64,000 nucleotides of DNA. Source: CAMDPA01 sp963825625. Its GTDB lineage: Bacteria; Pseudomonadota; Alphaproteobacteria; Rhizobiales; Hyphomicrobiaceae. Both the position numbers and the translations under genes were made by a program. The notes beneath the pieces are model-generated. The model was not told the DNA's origin. It did not search any database and was given only the letters and a program-made list of their open reading frames with translations. Positions within the stretch are counted from its first letter, which is position 1; each line of letters starts with the position of its first letter. Location of the stretch: the NCBI GenBank assembly GCA_963825625.1, contig CAWGUF010000017.1, positions 62,001-126,000 of the forward strand, given 5' to 3'. Of the stretch, positions 6,481-14,968 are shown piece after piece.

Positions 6481-7814
6481 TCACAATTCGCCCATCAGTA
6501 CCTGTTCGCGATCGGCAGCTCCTCGGCCGGGAAGTAGCGTGATCACCTGGCAGCCCTTGTCGGTGACGACGACCTCCTCCTCGATGCGCGCGCCGGAGAA
6601 GCCGTCGGTCGCCGGACAATAGGTCTCGATCGCGAACACCATGCCGGTCTTCGATCTCGATCGGGTGGTCGAGCGAGACCAGCCGCGAGATGATCGGCCG
6701 CTCGTGCAGGGCGAGGCCGAGGCCATGGCCGAATTGCAGGCCGAAGGCCGCCATCTCGTCGGGGAAGCCGAACTCCTCGGCCTTCGGCAAGGCCCTCGCG
6801 ATGTGCGTCGGTCGATGCGCCCGGCTTGATGCAGCGCGATCGCAGCGTCGATCCACTCGCGCGCCTTGACTGTAGGCATCGCGCTGCGCCGGCGTGGCGC
6901 GGCCGACGTTGAAGGTGCGGTAGTAGCAGGTGCGATAGCCCATGTAGGACTGCAGGATGTCGAAGAACGCCTGGTCGCCGGGCCGGATGCATGCGGTCGG
7001 TGAAATTGTGCGGGTGCGGATTGCAGCGCTCGCCGGAGATGGCGTTGATCGCCTCGACGTCGTCCGAGCCCATCTCGTAGAGCATCTTGTTGGCCTTGGC
7101 GACGATGTCGTTCTCGCGCACGCCGGGCTTCAGCTCCTCGTAGATCATCTGATAGACGCCGTCGACCATGGCGGCGGCCTGGTTGAGCAGCACGATCTCG
7201 TCGATGTTCTTGATCTCGCGCGCATCGAGCATCACCTGCTGGCCGTCGACGAGCTTCAGGCCTTCCTCCTGCAGACGCCAACCACATGCCGCGGCTCGAC
7301 CAGATCGATGCCGAGCGGCATGTCGGCGACGCCGGCGTCCTTCAGCAGGCCAGCGATCTCCTTGGCATGCCGCTTGCATCAGCCCGTGCGCGGGCGGAAC
7401 GGTGCCGCGCATGCCGAGCATGCCGGCGCGGAAGTTCTCCGGCGGCAGCCAGTCGCAATAGAGCCGGTGATGCACGGCGGCCGAGCCGAAGTCCCACTCG
7501 ATCGGATCGTTGTCGCCGGCGAGCAGCGCGAACCGGCACAGCTTGTCGCGCTCCCACTCGCCGATCTTGGTGCCGGTGACGTAGCGGATGTTGTTGACGT
7601 CGAACATCAGCAGCGCGCCGAGGTCGGATTTCTTGAGCGCCTGCTTGGCGCGGCCAAGCCGGTAGCGGTGCAGGCGGCGGAAATCGACGCGCGTCTCGAA
7701 GTCCACGTTGGTATGCCCCGGTGCCGGGATCGCCCGTCCCCAGTTCCAATGCGTCTCGATGGACTTCAGCGCGTCGGCCTCGGTTACGACGCTTGGCTCT
7801 TTGCGCTTCGTCAT
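6481..7814 (-). pseudogene. M24 (creatinase / Xaa-Pro peptidase-like) gene with six frameshifts
   Basis: The translated pieces join into one M24-family protein of about 443 residues. The N-terminal domain includes RRLHRYRLGRAKQALKKSD and MFDVNNIRYVTGT, as in creatinase and DddP-type relatives. The pita-bread domain has QAFFDILQSYMGYRTCYYRT, the GHGLGLALHE histidine motif, AIETYCP and ARIEEEVVV. The gene starts at ATG 7814 with AGGAG upstream and ends at 6481. Frame changes are needed near 7376 (+1), 7272 (-1), 6989 (+1), 6867 (+1), 6806 (-1) and 6646 (+1), net +2, which agrees with its length of 1334 bases. The second canonical metal Asp appears as Cys/Tyr, perhaps a subfamily trait. Divergent from a LacI-type regulator. 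Either a decaying gene or a locally poor assembly. Confidence 0.8.
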
Positions 7815-7838
7815 GTCGCGACACTCCTGTTGGCGGCC

Positions 7839-7930
7839 AGATACGTTTACAGCTGGGATCGAGGTGCAAACGTTTGCAGTGGGATCCGAAATTGCGAGCA
7901 AGTCTCAGCCAAGTCAAGGCAATCGATTGC
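7839..7930. promoter_or_regulatory. Cluster of LacI-type operator candidates
   Basis: The region between the peptidase gene and the LacI-type gene holds three CG-centred elements. TGCAAACGTTTGCA (7865-7878) is a perfect 14-base palindrome with the central CG typical of LacI/GalR operators. GCAATCGATTGC (7919-7930) is a perfect 12-base palindrome. A third near 7839-7850 shares one half (CGTTTAC) with the first. Their centres are about 27 and 53 bases apart. They are the natural sites for the adjacent LacI-family protein to control both divergent promoters. Binding is inferred from context. Confidence 0.6.
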
Positions 7931-8004
7931 TCCTGAGGCTAGCATTCTTTAGATTTGTCTTGAATATGATTGTAACCACCGGCCGTCACGAGAGGGGAGG
8001 CCTC

Positions 8005-9042
8005 ATGTCGCGCCGCCGCACAACGCTGAAGGACGTAGCAGAAGCCGTTGGCGTACACGTATCGACGGTCTCTCGCGCGCTCAATCCGGAAACGCGGCAC
8101 TATATTCGGCCGGAGGTTGCCCGCAAGATCCTCGAGGTGAGTGATTCCCTCAACTATCGGCCCAATGCGGCGGCCTACAGCCTCCGCACCAACCGGACCC
8201 GCACGGTCGGCGTCGTGATCCCGGACATAGCCAACCCGGTTTTCCCCCCCATCATCCGCGGGATAGAGGACGCGCTTGCCGAGGCCGGATACGTTGCGAT
8301 CCTGGTCAATACCGATGCCCGGGCGGAGCGGCAGGCCACTCTTCTGTCCGCTCTCAGTGCTCGCGGTGTCGACGGCCTGATCATCGCCAGCATCCTGCGG
8401 GACGATGCCACGGTGCCCGAGATCGCGGCCGAAGGGATCGCGGTCGTCACCGTCAATCGACGCAGCGACGATGCTGCGGTGCCTTCGGTCACCAACGATG
8501 ATGAAGCCGGCATGGCCCGTGTGCTTCGGCATCTCAAAGAGCTGGGGCACAGCCGTGTCGCAACGATCGCGGGACCTCAAACGTATTCGACGGCCAAGGA
8601 CCGCTACGAGGCCTTCGAGCGCCATCGCGTGGATCTGGAGCTGGATGCAGACCCGGGTCTGGTGGTCTTTGCCGATGCGTTCAATGAGGCCGAAGGGGAA
8701 CAGGCGACGGCCACCCTGCTTGATCGCGATCTCGGCATTACGGCCATCGTCGCGTCCAACGACAGGCTGGCGGTAGGGGCACTCGCCGTTTTGAAGGCGC
8801 GTGGCATCGATTGCCCACGCGATATCTCTTTGACCGGCTTCAATGACATGCCGATGGTCGACCGCCTGCAGCCACCGCTGACCACTATACGTGTGCAGCA
8901 GTATGAGGTCGGCCGCCGCGCCGCTGGCCTCATCCTTGCCGAGATCGCCGGCCGCAACGGTAGCGACCTCCAGCATCACGAACATGTCGTCATGCCCGTC
9001 GAGCTCATTGTGCGTGGCTCGACAGCCCCGCCCAACCGCTAA
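8005..9042 (+). CDS. LacI-family transcriptional regulator
   Basis: A 345-residue regulator. The N-terminal helix-turn-helix (TLKDVAEAVGVHVSTVSRAL, residues 6-25) and the hinge helix with YRPNAAAYSLRT are followed by a periplasmic-binding-protein-like effector domain (VGVVIPDIANPVFPPIIRGI; TGFNDMPMVDRLQPPLTTIR). ATG 8005 has AGGGGAGG four bases upstream; the longer open frame runs back through the operator region and is not the start. It is divergent from the minus-strand run at 1.6-7.8 kb and most likely controls it together with its own gene through the palindromes in between. The effector is unknown, probably a sugar-like or small organic metabolite. Confidence 0.9.
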   Translation: MSRRRTTLKDVAEAVGVHVSTVSRALNPETRHYIRPEVARKILEVSDSLNYRPNAAAYSLRTNRTRTVGVVIPDIANPVFPPIIRGIEDALAEAGYVAILVNTDARAERQATLLSALSARGVDGLIIASILRDDATVPEIAAEGIAVVTVNRRSDDAAVPSVTNDDEAGMARVLRHLKELGHSRVATIAGPQTYSTAKDRYEAFERHRVDLELDADPGLVVFADAFNEAEGEQATATLLDRDLGITAIVASNDRLAVGALAVLKARGIDCPRDISLTGFNDMPMVDRLQPPLTTIRVQQYEVGRRAAGLILAEIAGRNGSDLQHHEHVVMPVELIVRGSTAPPNR

Positions 9043-9236
9043 GTGACATGCGCCCTGGCCGTTCCGGTTCCGAGATTTGCGCCCCTTCGCTGTGCGGCTG
9101 AGAGCAAATGACGGAGTCACCAGGAATACTGGCAACTCAATGAGTTCAATATAGCTTTTTCACCTGACGGTTGGTTTCGAGGCCAGCTGCACCCGGATAC
9201 CATACGTCACCAGCGCTTTACCGGCAGAGATGTCCG

Positions 9237-10403
9237 CTATGACTTGGACTCGCCGACGCTTCGCAACGCCCATTGCGTGAGGATTGGGCCAAACACCTCG
9301 AAGATGACTGTGGTGCCGATGGCAATTGCCAGCAGCGTTTCTTTCAATTGGCCGAAATGATTGCCGGCCATTAGCGCCATGCCGAGCGCAACGCCGGCTT
9401 GAGGCATGAGCGCGACTCCAATCCAGTTGCTGTGCGCTGGTTCAACGCCGGCAAGCTTACCGCCGATCAAGCCACCTATGCATCGCGATGCCAGACGCAG
9501 TGCTATGAAAGCAAATCCGATTGCGCCGATTTCGGCCAGCCCGTCGAGCTTCAGCGAGGCGCCGGCGAGGGTGAAGAAAATCAGCATGAATGGCCATTCA
9601 ATGTGCTCTATTTCATGAAACGCCCGTTTGTGGTGTTTCGCCAGATTGACGACAATTGCCCCGGTCACCATGCCGGCGAGCAGGAACGAAACGCCTGCCC
9701 AGATAGACAGTCCCGCACAAATGAATACGACCCCTATCGCTTCGGACTGCATCGGCTCGCCGTGCCGGATCCGACCGGTCAGATAAGCCGCTGGCAGCCC
9801 GATGCCCGCGCCGATCGCCAGGGCGCCGCCCACTTCCCAGAGGCCCGTCCCCAGTGTCGCCAGGCTGCCGTCGCCAACGGCGGCCTTGGCCGCCACCAGC
9901 ATCAGGCTGAATAAGATAAGGCCCCATGCGTCGTCTATCGCAACGATCCCAAGAAGCGTGTCGGTGAACGGGCCGCGAGCGCGAAGTTGGCGAACGACGT
10001 CCCGCGTGGCGGATGGGTCAGTAGCTGTTGCGATTCCGGCGAGCAGCAGTGCCAGCGGAGCCGCTGCGCCCAGCAACCAAAGCCCTAGCCCTGTGATCAG
10101 AACCGTCGTCACAACCACGACGAGGGAGATGACGATGATTTGCCGTCCGTGGCGGCGCAGTGTGGCCGCAGACAGCGTTCCGCCCAGCAGAAACGCGACC
10201 ATCGTCAGCGCGATCGACGCCAAGAGTTCGTAGGTCGCGAGGAACTGCCGCGGCAGCAGGTCGAAACCTGAAGGCCCGGCCGCAATGCCAAACAGCACCA
10301 GCAGCGTTACTCTCGGGAGCCGGGCCCTGTGTCCCACCTCATCCGCTACAAGCCCGAGCAATAGGAGCCCGCCGACCGCCAGCAGAATGAAATGACTATT
10401 CAT
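9237..10403 (-). CDS. Cation:proton antiporter, CPA2/KefB type
   Basis: A 388-residue integral membrane protein with about 12 hydrophobic segments covering nearly its whole length. It has the discontinuous-helix motif TATDPSATRDVV (about 126-137) and the acidic IVAIDDAWGL motif (about 152-161) that carries the ion-binding Asp residues of monovalent cation/proton antiporters. There is no C-terminal TrkA-N or cytoplasmic regulatory domain, so it is a bare transport unit. It exchanges Na+ or K+ for protons across the inner membrane. It stands alone, convergent with the LacI-type gene; the start at 10403 has only a weak ribosome site. Confidence 0.85.
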   Translation of the reverse strand: MNSHFILLAVGGLLLLGLVADEVGHRARLPRVTLLVLFGIAAGPSGFDLLPRQFLATYELLASIALTMVAFLLGGTLSAATLRRHGRQIIVISLVVVVTTVLITGLGLWLLGAAAPLALLLAGIATATDPSATRDVVRQLRARGPFTDTLLGIVAIDDAWGLILFSLMLVAAKAAVGDGSLATLGTGLWEVGGALAIGAGIGLPAAYLTGRIRHGEPMQSEAIGVVFICAGLSIWAGVSFLLAGMVTGAIVVNLAKHHKRAFHEIEHIEWPFMLIFFTLAGASLKLDGLAEIGAIGFAFIALRLASRCIGGLIGGKLAGVEPAHSNWIGVALMPQAGVALGMALMAGNHFGQLKETLLAIAIGTTVIFEVFGPILTQWALRSVGESKS

Positions 10404-10580
10404 CGTGCTCGGTTGCCCAGAGCTGTGGCCAGCCGCCTGCCAGCGCTAGCCTCGTTTCTCGCCTAAGAGGCGTAAGCTTGCCCGCGCCATTGCCTCACCC
10501 GCTTGACATCAATCAAGTGACGGTCGGTCGGTTGGGATCTGCTTGAAACGCTTTCAAACGGCCATCAGCGCTGAGGCAGG

Positions 10581-11597
10581 TCAGAAGGCAGGCCGTCCGG
10601 TTTCGCCCCGGATGCCAGCCCACCAGCCGTTCAGGCCGGTAACGAGCCCTCGCCAGTTGCCGCGCAACGCGTAGCTTTGGCCGAGCCCGACAAGGCATAT
10701 CGCTGCCACCATCGGATAGATTTGCGGGTAGTGCCGTCGCGTCAGCAACAGGCGATTGCGTTCCATGAGATAGATGGACAGCCCTGAGCGCCTGGCATTG
10801 TTGACCGAGGATCCGATGCTCGTGCCGTGCTCATGATACACGACCGACTCGTGCGCATATCCCAGTTTGAAGCTGCCACGCCTGAAGGCCCAGTCGACGT
10901 CCTCGCAATAGAGGAAATAGCTGTCGTCCAATTCCCCGACCGTCTCCACGAAGGCGCGCGTTGCATACATCGCAGCACCCGAGATCCACTCGAGCTTCGC
11001 CTCCAGCGGAGAGATTTCCACCGGCCGCTCCTCGTCCTCGCCGATACCCAGTCCTAGCCCCCGCGCAATGAAGCGCCGCCAGAGGCCGCCGCGCATCTGC
11101 ACCTTGGCCGTGTCGCGGAACACGAGCCGGCTTCCGACCAGCCCGTAGCCGCCAGCTTCGGCATGCTTGTGCACGGCTTCCAGGGCACCAGCCGATGGCA
11201 CGGTATCCGGATTGAGGACCCATACGGCGTTCCACCCTGACCGCCGCCTGAGCGCCCTCAGGGCGACATTGATGCCGCCGCCGTAGCCCAGGTTGTCCTT
11301 CGCCTCGATCAGCACCAGCGGCTGGCCGTCGCCTGCCAGGGCGAGCGTATCGGAGCCCGCGACCGCGGCATCGCCCCTGACATTGGCTGCTGCGTCTGGC
11401 CCATCCTTCGCCCGTAAGGCAATTCCGCTGCCGGTCAGATGCTCGACGAGACGGCGATAGGCATCGGCGCCGGCATTCTCCACGACCACCGCTTCGAAAT
11501 TCGGGTCGGTGGACCGGGCCAGCGCCGACAAGCAGCGCGCGATGTCGCCTGGACGCCCATAGGAGACGATGATGATGACAGCTCGGTTGCCGGGCAT
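10581..11597 (-). CDS. Family 2 glycosyltransferase (rhamnosyltransferase-like)
   Basis: A 338-residue GT-A fold enzyme. Features in order are the nucleotide-binding start VIIIVSYGRPGDIARCL, the NLGYGGGINVALR loop, the metal-binding WVLNPDTVP (DxD equivalent), the acceptor region EWISGAAMYATRAF and the catalytic-base motif YCEDVDWAFR. A hydrophobic C-terminal stretch (IYPMVAAICLVGLGQSY) suggests membrane association. Such enzymes transfer rhamnose or other sugars to surface polysaccharide or lipid-linked acceptors. No other polysaccharide gene adjoins it, so acceptor and sugar are unknown. It is an isolated minus-strand gene with 177 bases of no visible signal separating it from the antiporter. 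Confidence 0.85.
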   Translation of the reverse strand: MPGNRAVIIIVSYGRPGDIARCLSALARSTDPNFEAVVVENAGADAYRRLVEHLTGSGIALRAKDGPDAAANVRGDAAVAGSDTLALAGDGQPLVLIEAKDNLGYGGGINVALRALRRRSGWNAVWVLNPDTVPSAGALEAVHKHAEAGGYGLVGSRLVFRDTAKVQMRGGLWRRFIARGLGLGIGEDEERPVEISPLEAKLEWISGAAMYATRAFVETVGELDDSYFLYCEDVDWAFRRGSFKLGYAHESVVYHEHGTSIGSSVNNARRSGLSIYLMERNRLLLTRRHYPQIYPMVAAICLVGLGQSYALRGNWRGLVTGLNGWWAGIRGETGRPAF

Positions 11598-11862
11598 GAC
11601 GGAATTCGGTTTCTCGCTAGCGAACCTGGATGACGCATTGAGACCGGGCGGAGATTGGGGTCGTTGAGGACCGCCGCCGCCCTACACCTGCCACTTGCTA
11701 CTGGCCGGAAGTGGAGTAGATTGCGCCATCTCCTGCCGTATACGCCTGCAATGCAGACAATTGGGCTCCCACGGTTGGCCGCGGCGCTCTTGAGCCAGGT
11801 GTGCCGGCAGGACGGGACGAAACGTACGTGACCATGACAAGGTCTAAGGCGGGAGAGGTAAA

Positions 11863-12882
11863 ATGATCGTTAAATCAGTTGCCGCGGGCAGTCTTGCTGC
11901 GCTGTTGGCTGCAGTTGCAGTCGCCCAGCCAGCCAGTGCTCAAAAACCCGTTGAGGACTTTTATAAGGGGCGCACGATCACCATTCTGGTCGGCGCAGGT
12001 GCTGGCGGCTCGTTTGCGCTCTATTCTCAGCTGCTTGCCGACCATATGAAAAAATACGTTCCCGGCCAGCCGAATATGATCGTCAGGTCGATGGGCGGCC
12101 AGGGCGGCGGGCTCGATACCGCCAATTTCATGCAGAATGCCGCAAGCCGCGACGGTCTGACCATCGGCTTGAACTTAAACACCATCGTAATCGCGCAGGT
12201 GATCAACCCGCAATTCGCCAAGTACGACGCCCGCACCTGGAATTGGATTGGCAATATGGCCTTCATCCCGAATGCGCTTGCGGTCTGGCACACTGCCAAG
12301 GCGCAGACGATCGAGGAGGCCAAGAAGCATGAGGTCATCGTCGGAGCCACCGGGCCCACATCGCCGACCTACATCGTTCCCAATTTTCTCAACAAGTTCG
12401 CCGGAACGAAATTCAAGATCGTCAAGGGCTATAAGGGCTCGCGCGATCTCGATCTTGCCATGTTGCGCGGCGAGGTGGAGGCGCGCGGCGGCTCCTGGCT
12501 TAGTGTCGAGTTGAACATGCCGAAAGAGCTCGCCGCCAAGCAGATCAGGCCCTTGGTCGTGGCGTCGCTGAAACGTATCCCGCGGATCAAGGAGACCCCG
12601 ACGATTGCCGAGCTCGTGACCGATCCCAAGCACAAGCAGGCAGCAGAGTTTCTCTCTGCCGACGCCGACTTCAGCCGTGCCTACTATTTGCCGCCGGGCG
12701 TCCCTGCCGACCGCATCACAGCCCTGCGCAAGGCCTTTGCCGCAGCAGTCAAGGATCCCGAGCTGCTCGCTGAAGCCAAGAAGCGGAAGATGCCGATCGA
12801 CCCCACCACGCCGGAGGATCTCACCGAAGCGACCAGAAAGATCCTGGCCACACCTCCGGACGTAGCCGCCCTTGCGAAATAG
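11863..12882 (+). CDS. Bug-type (tripartite tricarboxylate transporter) periplasmic binding protein
   Basis: A 339-residue exported protein with a signal peptide (residues 1-26, cleavage after ASA) and the two-lobed fold of TTT receptors: TITILVGAGAGGSFALYSQ near the N terminus, a GQPNMIVRSMGGQGG loop, and GATGPTSPTYIVPNFLN. Bug proteins bind carboxylates or other small anions in the periplasm and deliver them to TctA/TctB permeases, or act in sensing. No tctA or tctB is present, so it is an orphan receptor, as is common in proteobacteria. GGGAGAGG precedes the ATG. It is followed after 80 bases by an alpha/beta hydrolase gene on the same strand. Confidence 0.85.
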   Translation: MIVKSVAAGSLAALLAAVAVAQPASAQKPVEDFYKGRTITILVGAGAGGSFALYSQLLADHMKKYVPGQPNMIVRSMGGQGGGLDTANFMQNAASRDGLTIGLNLNTIVIAQVINPQFAKYDARTWNWIGNMAFIPNALAVWHTAKAQTIEEAKKHEVIVGATGPTSPTYIVPNFLNKFAGTKFKIVKGYKGSRDLDLAMLRGEVEARGGSWLSVELNMPKELAAKQIRPLVVASLKRIPRIKETPTIAELVTDPKHKQAAEFLSADADFSRAYYLPPGVPADRITALRKAFAAAVKDPELLAEAKKRKMPIDPTTPEDLTEATRKILATPPDVAALAK

Positions 12883-12962
12883 TTTTCACTGACGAATGTA
12901 CGGTCCGTGCCTCGACGCCGCTGCCGGACTAACGATTTAGCTCCAGTCAACGAAGGTGACGC

Positions 12963-13838
12963 ATGCAGGAAAAGGTGACGTTCAAGTCAGATGGCTTGAA
13001 CATTTCTGGAATGCTGACCGTTCCGCACGCCATTCCCGCTGGCAAGAAGGTGCCTGCGGTCATGGTGTTGCACGGTTTCGGCTCGAACAAGACATCGAAT
13101 AACGTGACGCTGCCCTGCAAGATGCTCAACGAATGGGGCTATGCAACATTGGGCTTCGATATGCGCGGCTGTGGCGAAAGCGAGGGCACCCGCGCCAATC
13201 TGATCTGCCTGGAACAGGTCGCGGATACGCGAAATGCGGTCACTTACCTGCAATCCCGTCCCGAGATCGACCCCAAGCGGATCGGTGTCCTTGGTTCGAG
13301 CTTCGGCGCCGCCGTCGCAGTCTATTCCGGTGGTGTCGATGAGCGAATTGGTGCGATCATTTCTTCGGGAGGCTGGGGCCACGGCGAACGCAAATTCCGC
13401 GGCCAGCATCCCACGCCAGAAGCCTGGGAGAAGTTCACCAGAATGCTTGCTGAAGGCAAGGCTCATCGGGAGAAGACCGGCAAGTCACTGATGGTTGATC
13501 GCTATGATATCGTGCCTATTCCTGCGCAGCTGCGGCACAACCTGGCAGAAAAGAGCCATGATCAGTTCACCGCGGAGACGGCACAAAGCATGTTCGATTT
13601 TCGTGCTGACGACGTGGTAGCCGCTATCTCGCCTCGCCCGCTGCTTTTGCTGCATAGCTCCGTCGATACTGTCACGCCGACCGAGCAGTCCCTGCGCATG
13701 TTCGAGCTGGCGGGCCAGCCAAAGGATCTGCATCTTTTCGCTGAAACAGACCACTTTATGTTTGGCGAGACGAACGTCCGGGTGCGTACGATTGTGAAAG
13801 AGTGGCTTGACCGGTATTTCCCGGCAGACCCGAGTTGA
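12963..13838 (+). CDS. Alpha/beta hydrolase
   Basis: A 291-residue serine hydrolase without signal peptide. The oxyanion-hole motif is VMVLHGFGSNK (about 35-45), the nucleophile elbow is GSSFGAA (G-x-S-x-G, about 117-123), the acid is the Asp in HSSVDTVTPTEQ and the catalytic His is in AETDHFMFGE. It resembles dipeptidyl-peptidase/acetyl-esterase-like hydrolases of the DLH or YqiA/BAAT type with an XynB-like N-terminal strand. The substrate is unknown. It lies downstream of the Bug-type receptor, possibly in one transcript, so it might hydrolyse the imported compound. Confidence 0.8.
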   Translation: MQEKVTFKSDGLNISGMLTVPHAIPAGKKVPAVMVLHGFGSNKTSNNVTLPCKMLNEWGYATLGFDMRGCGESEGTRANLICLEQVADTRNAVTYLQSRPEIDPKRIGVLGSSFGAAVAVYSGGVDERIGAIISSGGWGHGERKFRGQHPTPEAWEKFTRMLAEGKAHREKTGKSLMVDRYDIVPIPAQLRHNLAEKSHDQFTAETAQSMFDFRADDVVAAISPRPLLLLHSSVDTVTPTEQSLRMFELAGQPKDLHLFAETDHFMFGETNVRVRTIVKEWLDRYFPADPS

Positions 13839-13866
13839 TGCGGCCGGTCACCCCGGTTTGATTGCG

Positions 13867-13926
13867 AAAAAAAAGAGGCCTGTCGCTGCCGGCACCACGG
13901 AAGTGGACGCCGCCGGCGACAGGCCT
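13867..13926 (-). terminator. Rho-independent terminator of the H-NS-like gene
   Basis: On the minus strand an 11-base perfect stem (AGGCCTGTCGC paired with GCGACAGGCCT, arms 13876-13886 and 13916-13926, with further pairing inside) is followed by CTC and then eight T residues (the A run at 13867-13874 on the plus strand). It lies just after the stop codon of the minus-strand H-NS-like gene and also between two convergent genes. Confidence 0.85.
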
Positions 13927-13951
13927 TGATCGGGCAGCTTTTGACTGCCGG

Positions 13952-14281
13952 TCAGGAAATACGGAATTTTTCGATATTGGCTACGCCGTTCAGCCACTTC
14001 GGACGACGGCCGCGGCCGGTCCAGGTGTTGTCCGGGTTGCTCGGATCGCGATACTTGATCTCCGCGCTGCCTTTCCGGCCTTTCGCTCCGACACGGCCAG
14101 ACTTGCGCGGTCCACCCAGTACGTCTGCTAGCGTAAGACCCTGCTCCTTGGCGAGCTGGGCGATCTTCTGCTTGAGCTCGGCCCGGTCGCGCGCCTGGCG
14201 CGCCGATATGGCAGCGCTGATCCTGTCGCTGAGATCGCGCAACTCCTTGACGCTCATTTTATCCAGGGCGATGGCTTTCAT
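13952..14281 (-). CDS. H-NS/HvrA-family nucleoid-associated protein
   Basis: A 109-residue protein with an N-terminal oligomerisation coiled coil (MSVKELRDLSDRISAAISAR, then RAELKQKIAQLAKEQG) and the C-terminal H-NS DNA-binding motif YRDPSNPDNTWTGRGRRPKW. The family binds curved, AT-rich DNA in the minor groove, silences foreign genes and, as HvrA, regulates photosynthesis or nitrogen genes in alphaproteobacteria. ATG 14281 has AGGAG five bases upstream. It is monocistronic, with a strong terminator downstream and a long AT-richer leader upstream. Confidence 0.9.
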   Translation of the reverse strand: MKAIALDKMSVKELRDLSDRISAAISARQARDRAELKQKIAQLAKEQGLTLADVLGGPRKSGRVGAKGRKGSAEIKYRDPSNPDNTWTGRGRRPKWLNGVANIEKFRIS

Positions 14282-14968
14282 TTGAGCTCCTATTTCGTTT
14301 CGTGTTCCGCTGGACATGTTTCCAGACAGGTTTATTGTATGTTTCCGGTCACTAACCTATGGCCAAAACCAGTCAAGAAAATAAATTGATTGAGTTAACA
14401 ACTTCTACTGCCGGTTGGTTGCTGATATAAAACCGCAAAGAGGAATATGCAAGTCGTGTTTTGGCGGTCAAGACAATGGTTATTGAAGCCATCGCGAGAG
14501 GTTATTTGATCTCAGCTGGAGCAAAAAATAGCTCGTGTCGTTCCTGCTTTAGGTAGGAGGACGCTGGAAGCTGCCCGAAGCTGCCGGAACCTCGGGCGCG
14601 AATGCGACGCGCTGGCACTGCGGGTCGGGAACGAGGGCGAAGCCATGAATGCGAGCGGGATTGGCTGGTTTTCCAAACCTGACGCCTGCTGCCCATTTTC
14701 GCCATCCTCGACCGAAATGAGCTTGTCTGCAGCGATCCGGCAGCGATTCGGCCCGGAAGCGCCGCAGTCGCCGGTCAAAGCGAAACCAGGAGAGCGAGTG
14801 CCATGGCGCACGGCGCATGCACCTGTGACCTCGAAGCGGCCACCGCCCGCCGGGCCTGTGGGCTGACTGTCACTACCCGCTTCTTGCTTCGGCTGACGCG
14901 GTTGTCAAAAGCGGCTGTCCGGTTCACTGTCGCCACCATGGGGCGCCATAATCGTCGCGAGGCCGGGT
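14282..14968. other. Long intergenic region, possible gene remnant
   Basis: This stretch separates the H-NS-like gene from NAD-GDH. Bases 14320-14480 are unusually AT-rich and probably hold the H-NS-like promoter. From about 14500 to 14820 the minus strand has two overlapping open frames whose translations look partly protein-like (CRIAADKLISVEDGENGQQ in one, then IHGFALVPDPQCQRVAFAPE in the other), as if a small gene had been frameshifted. I do not recognise a family, so no gene is called. Confidence 0.35.
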
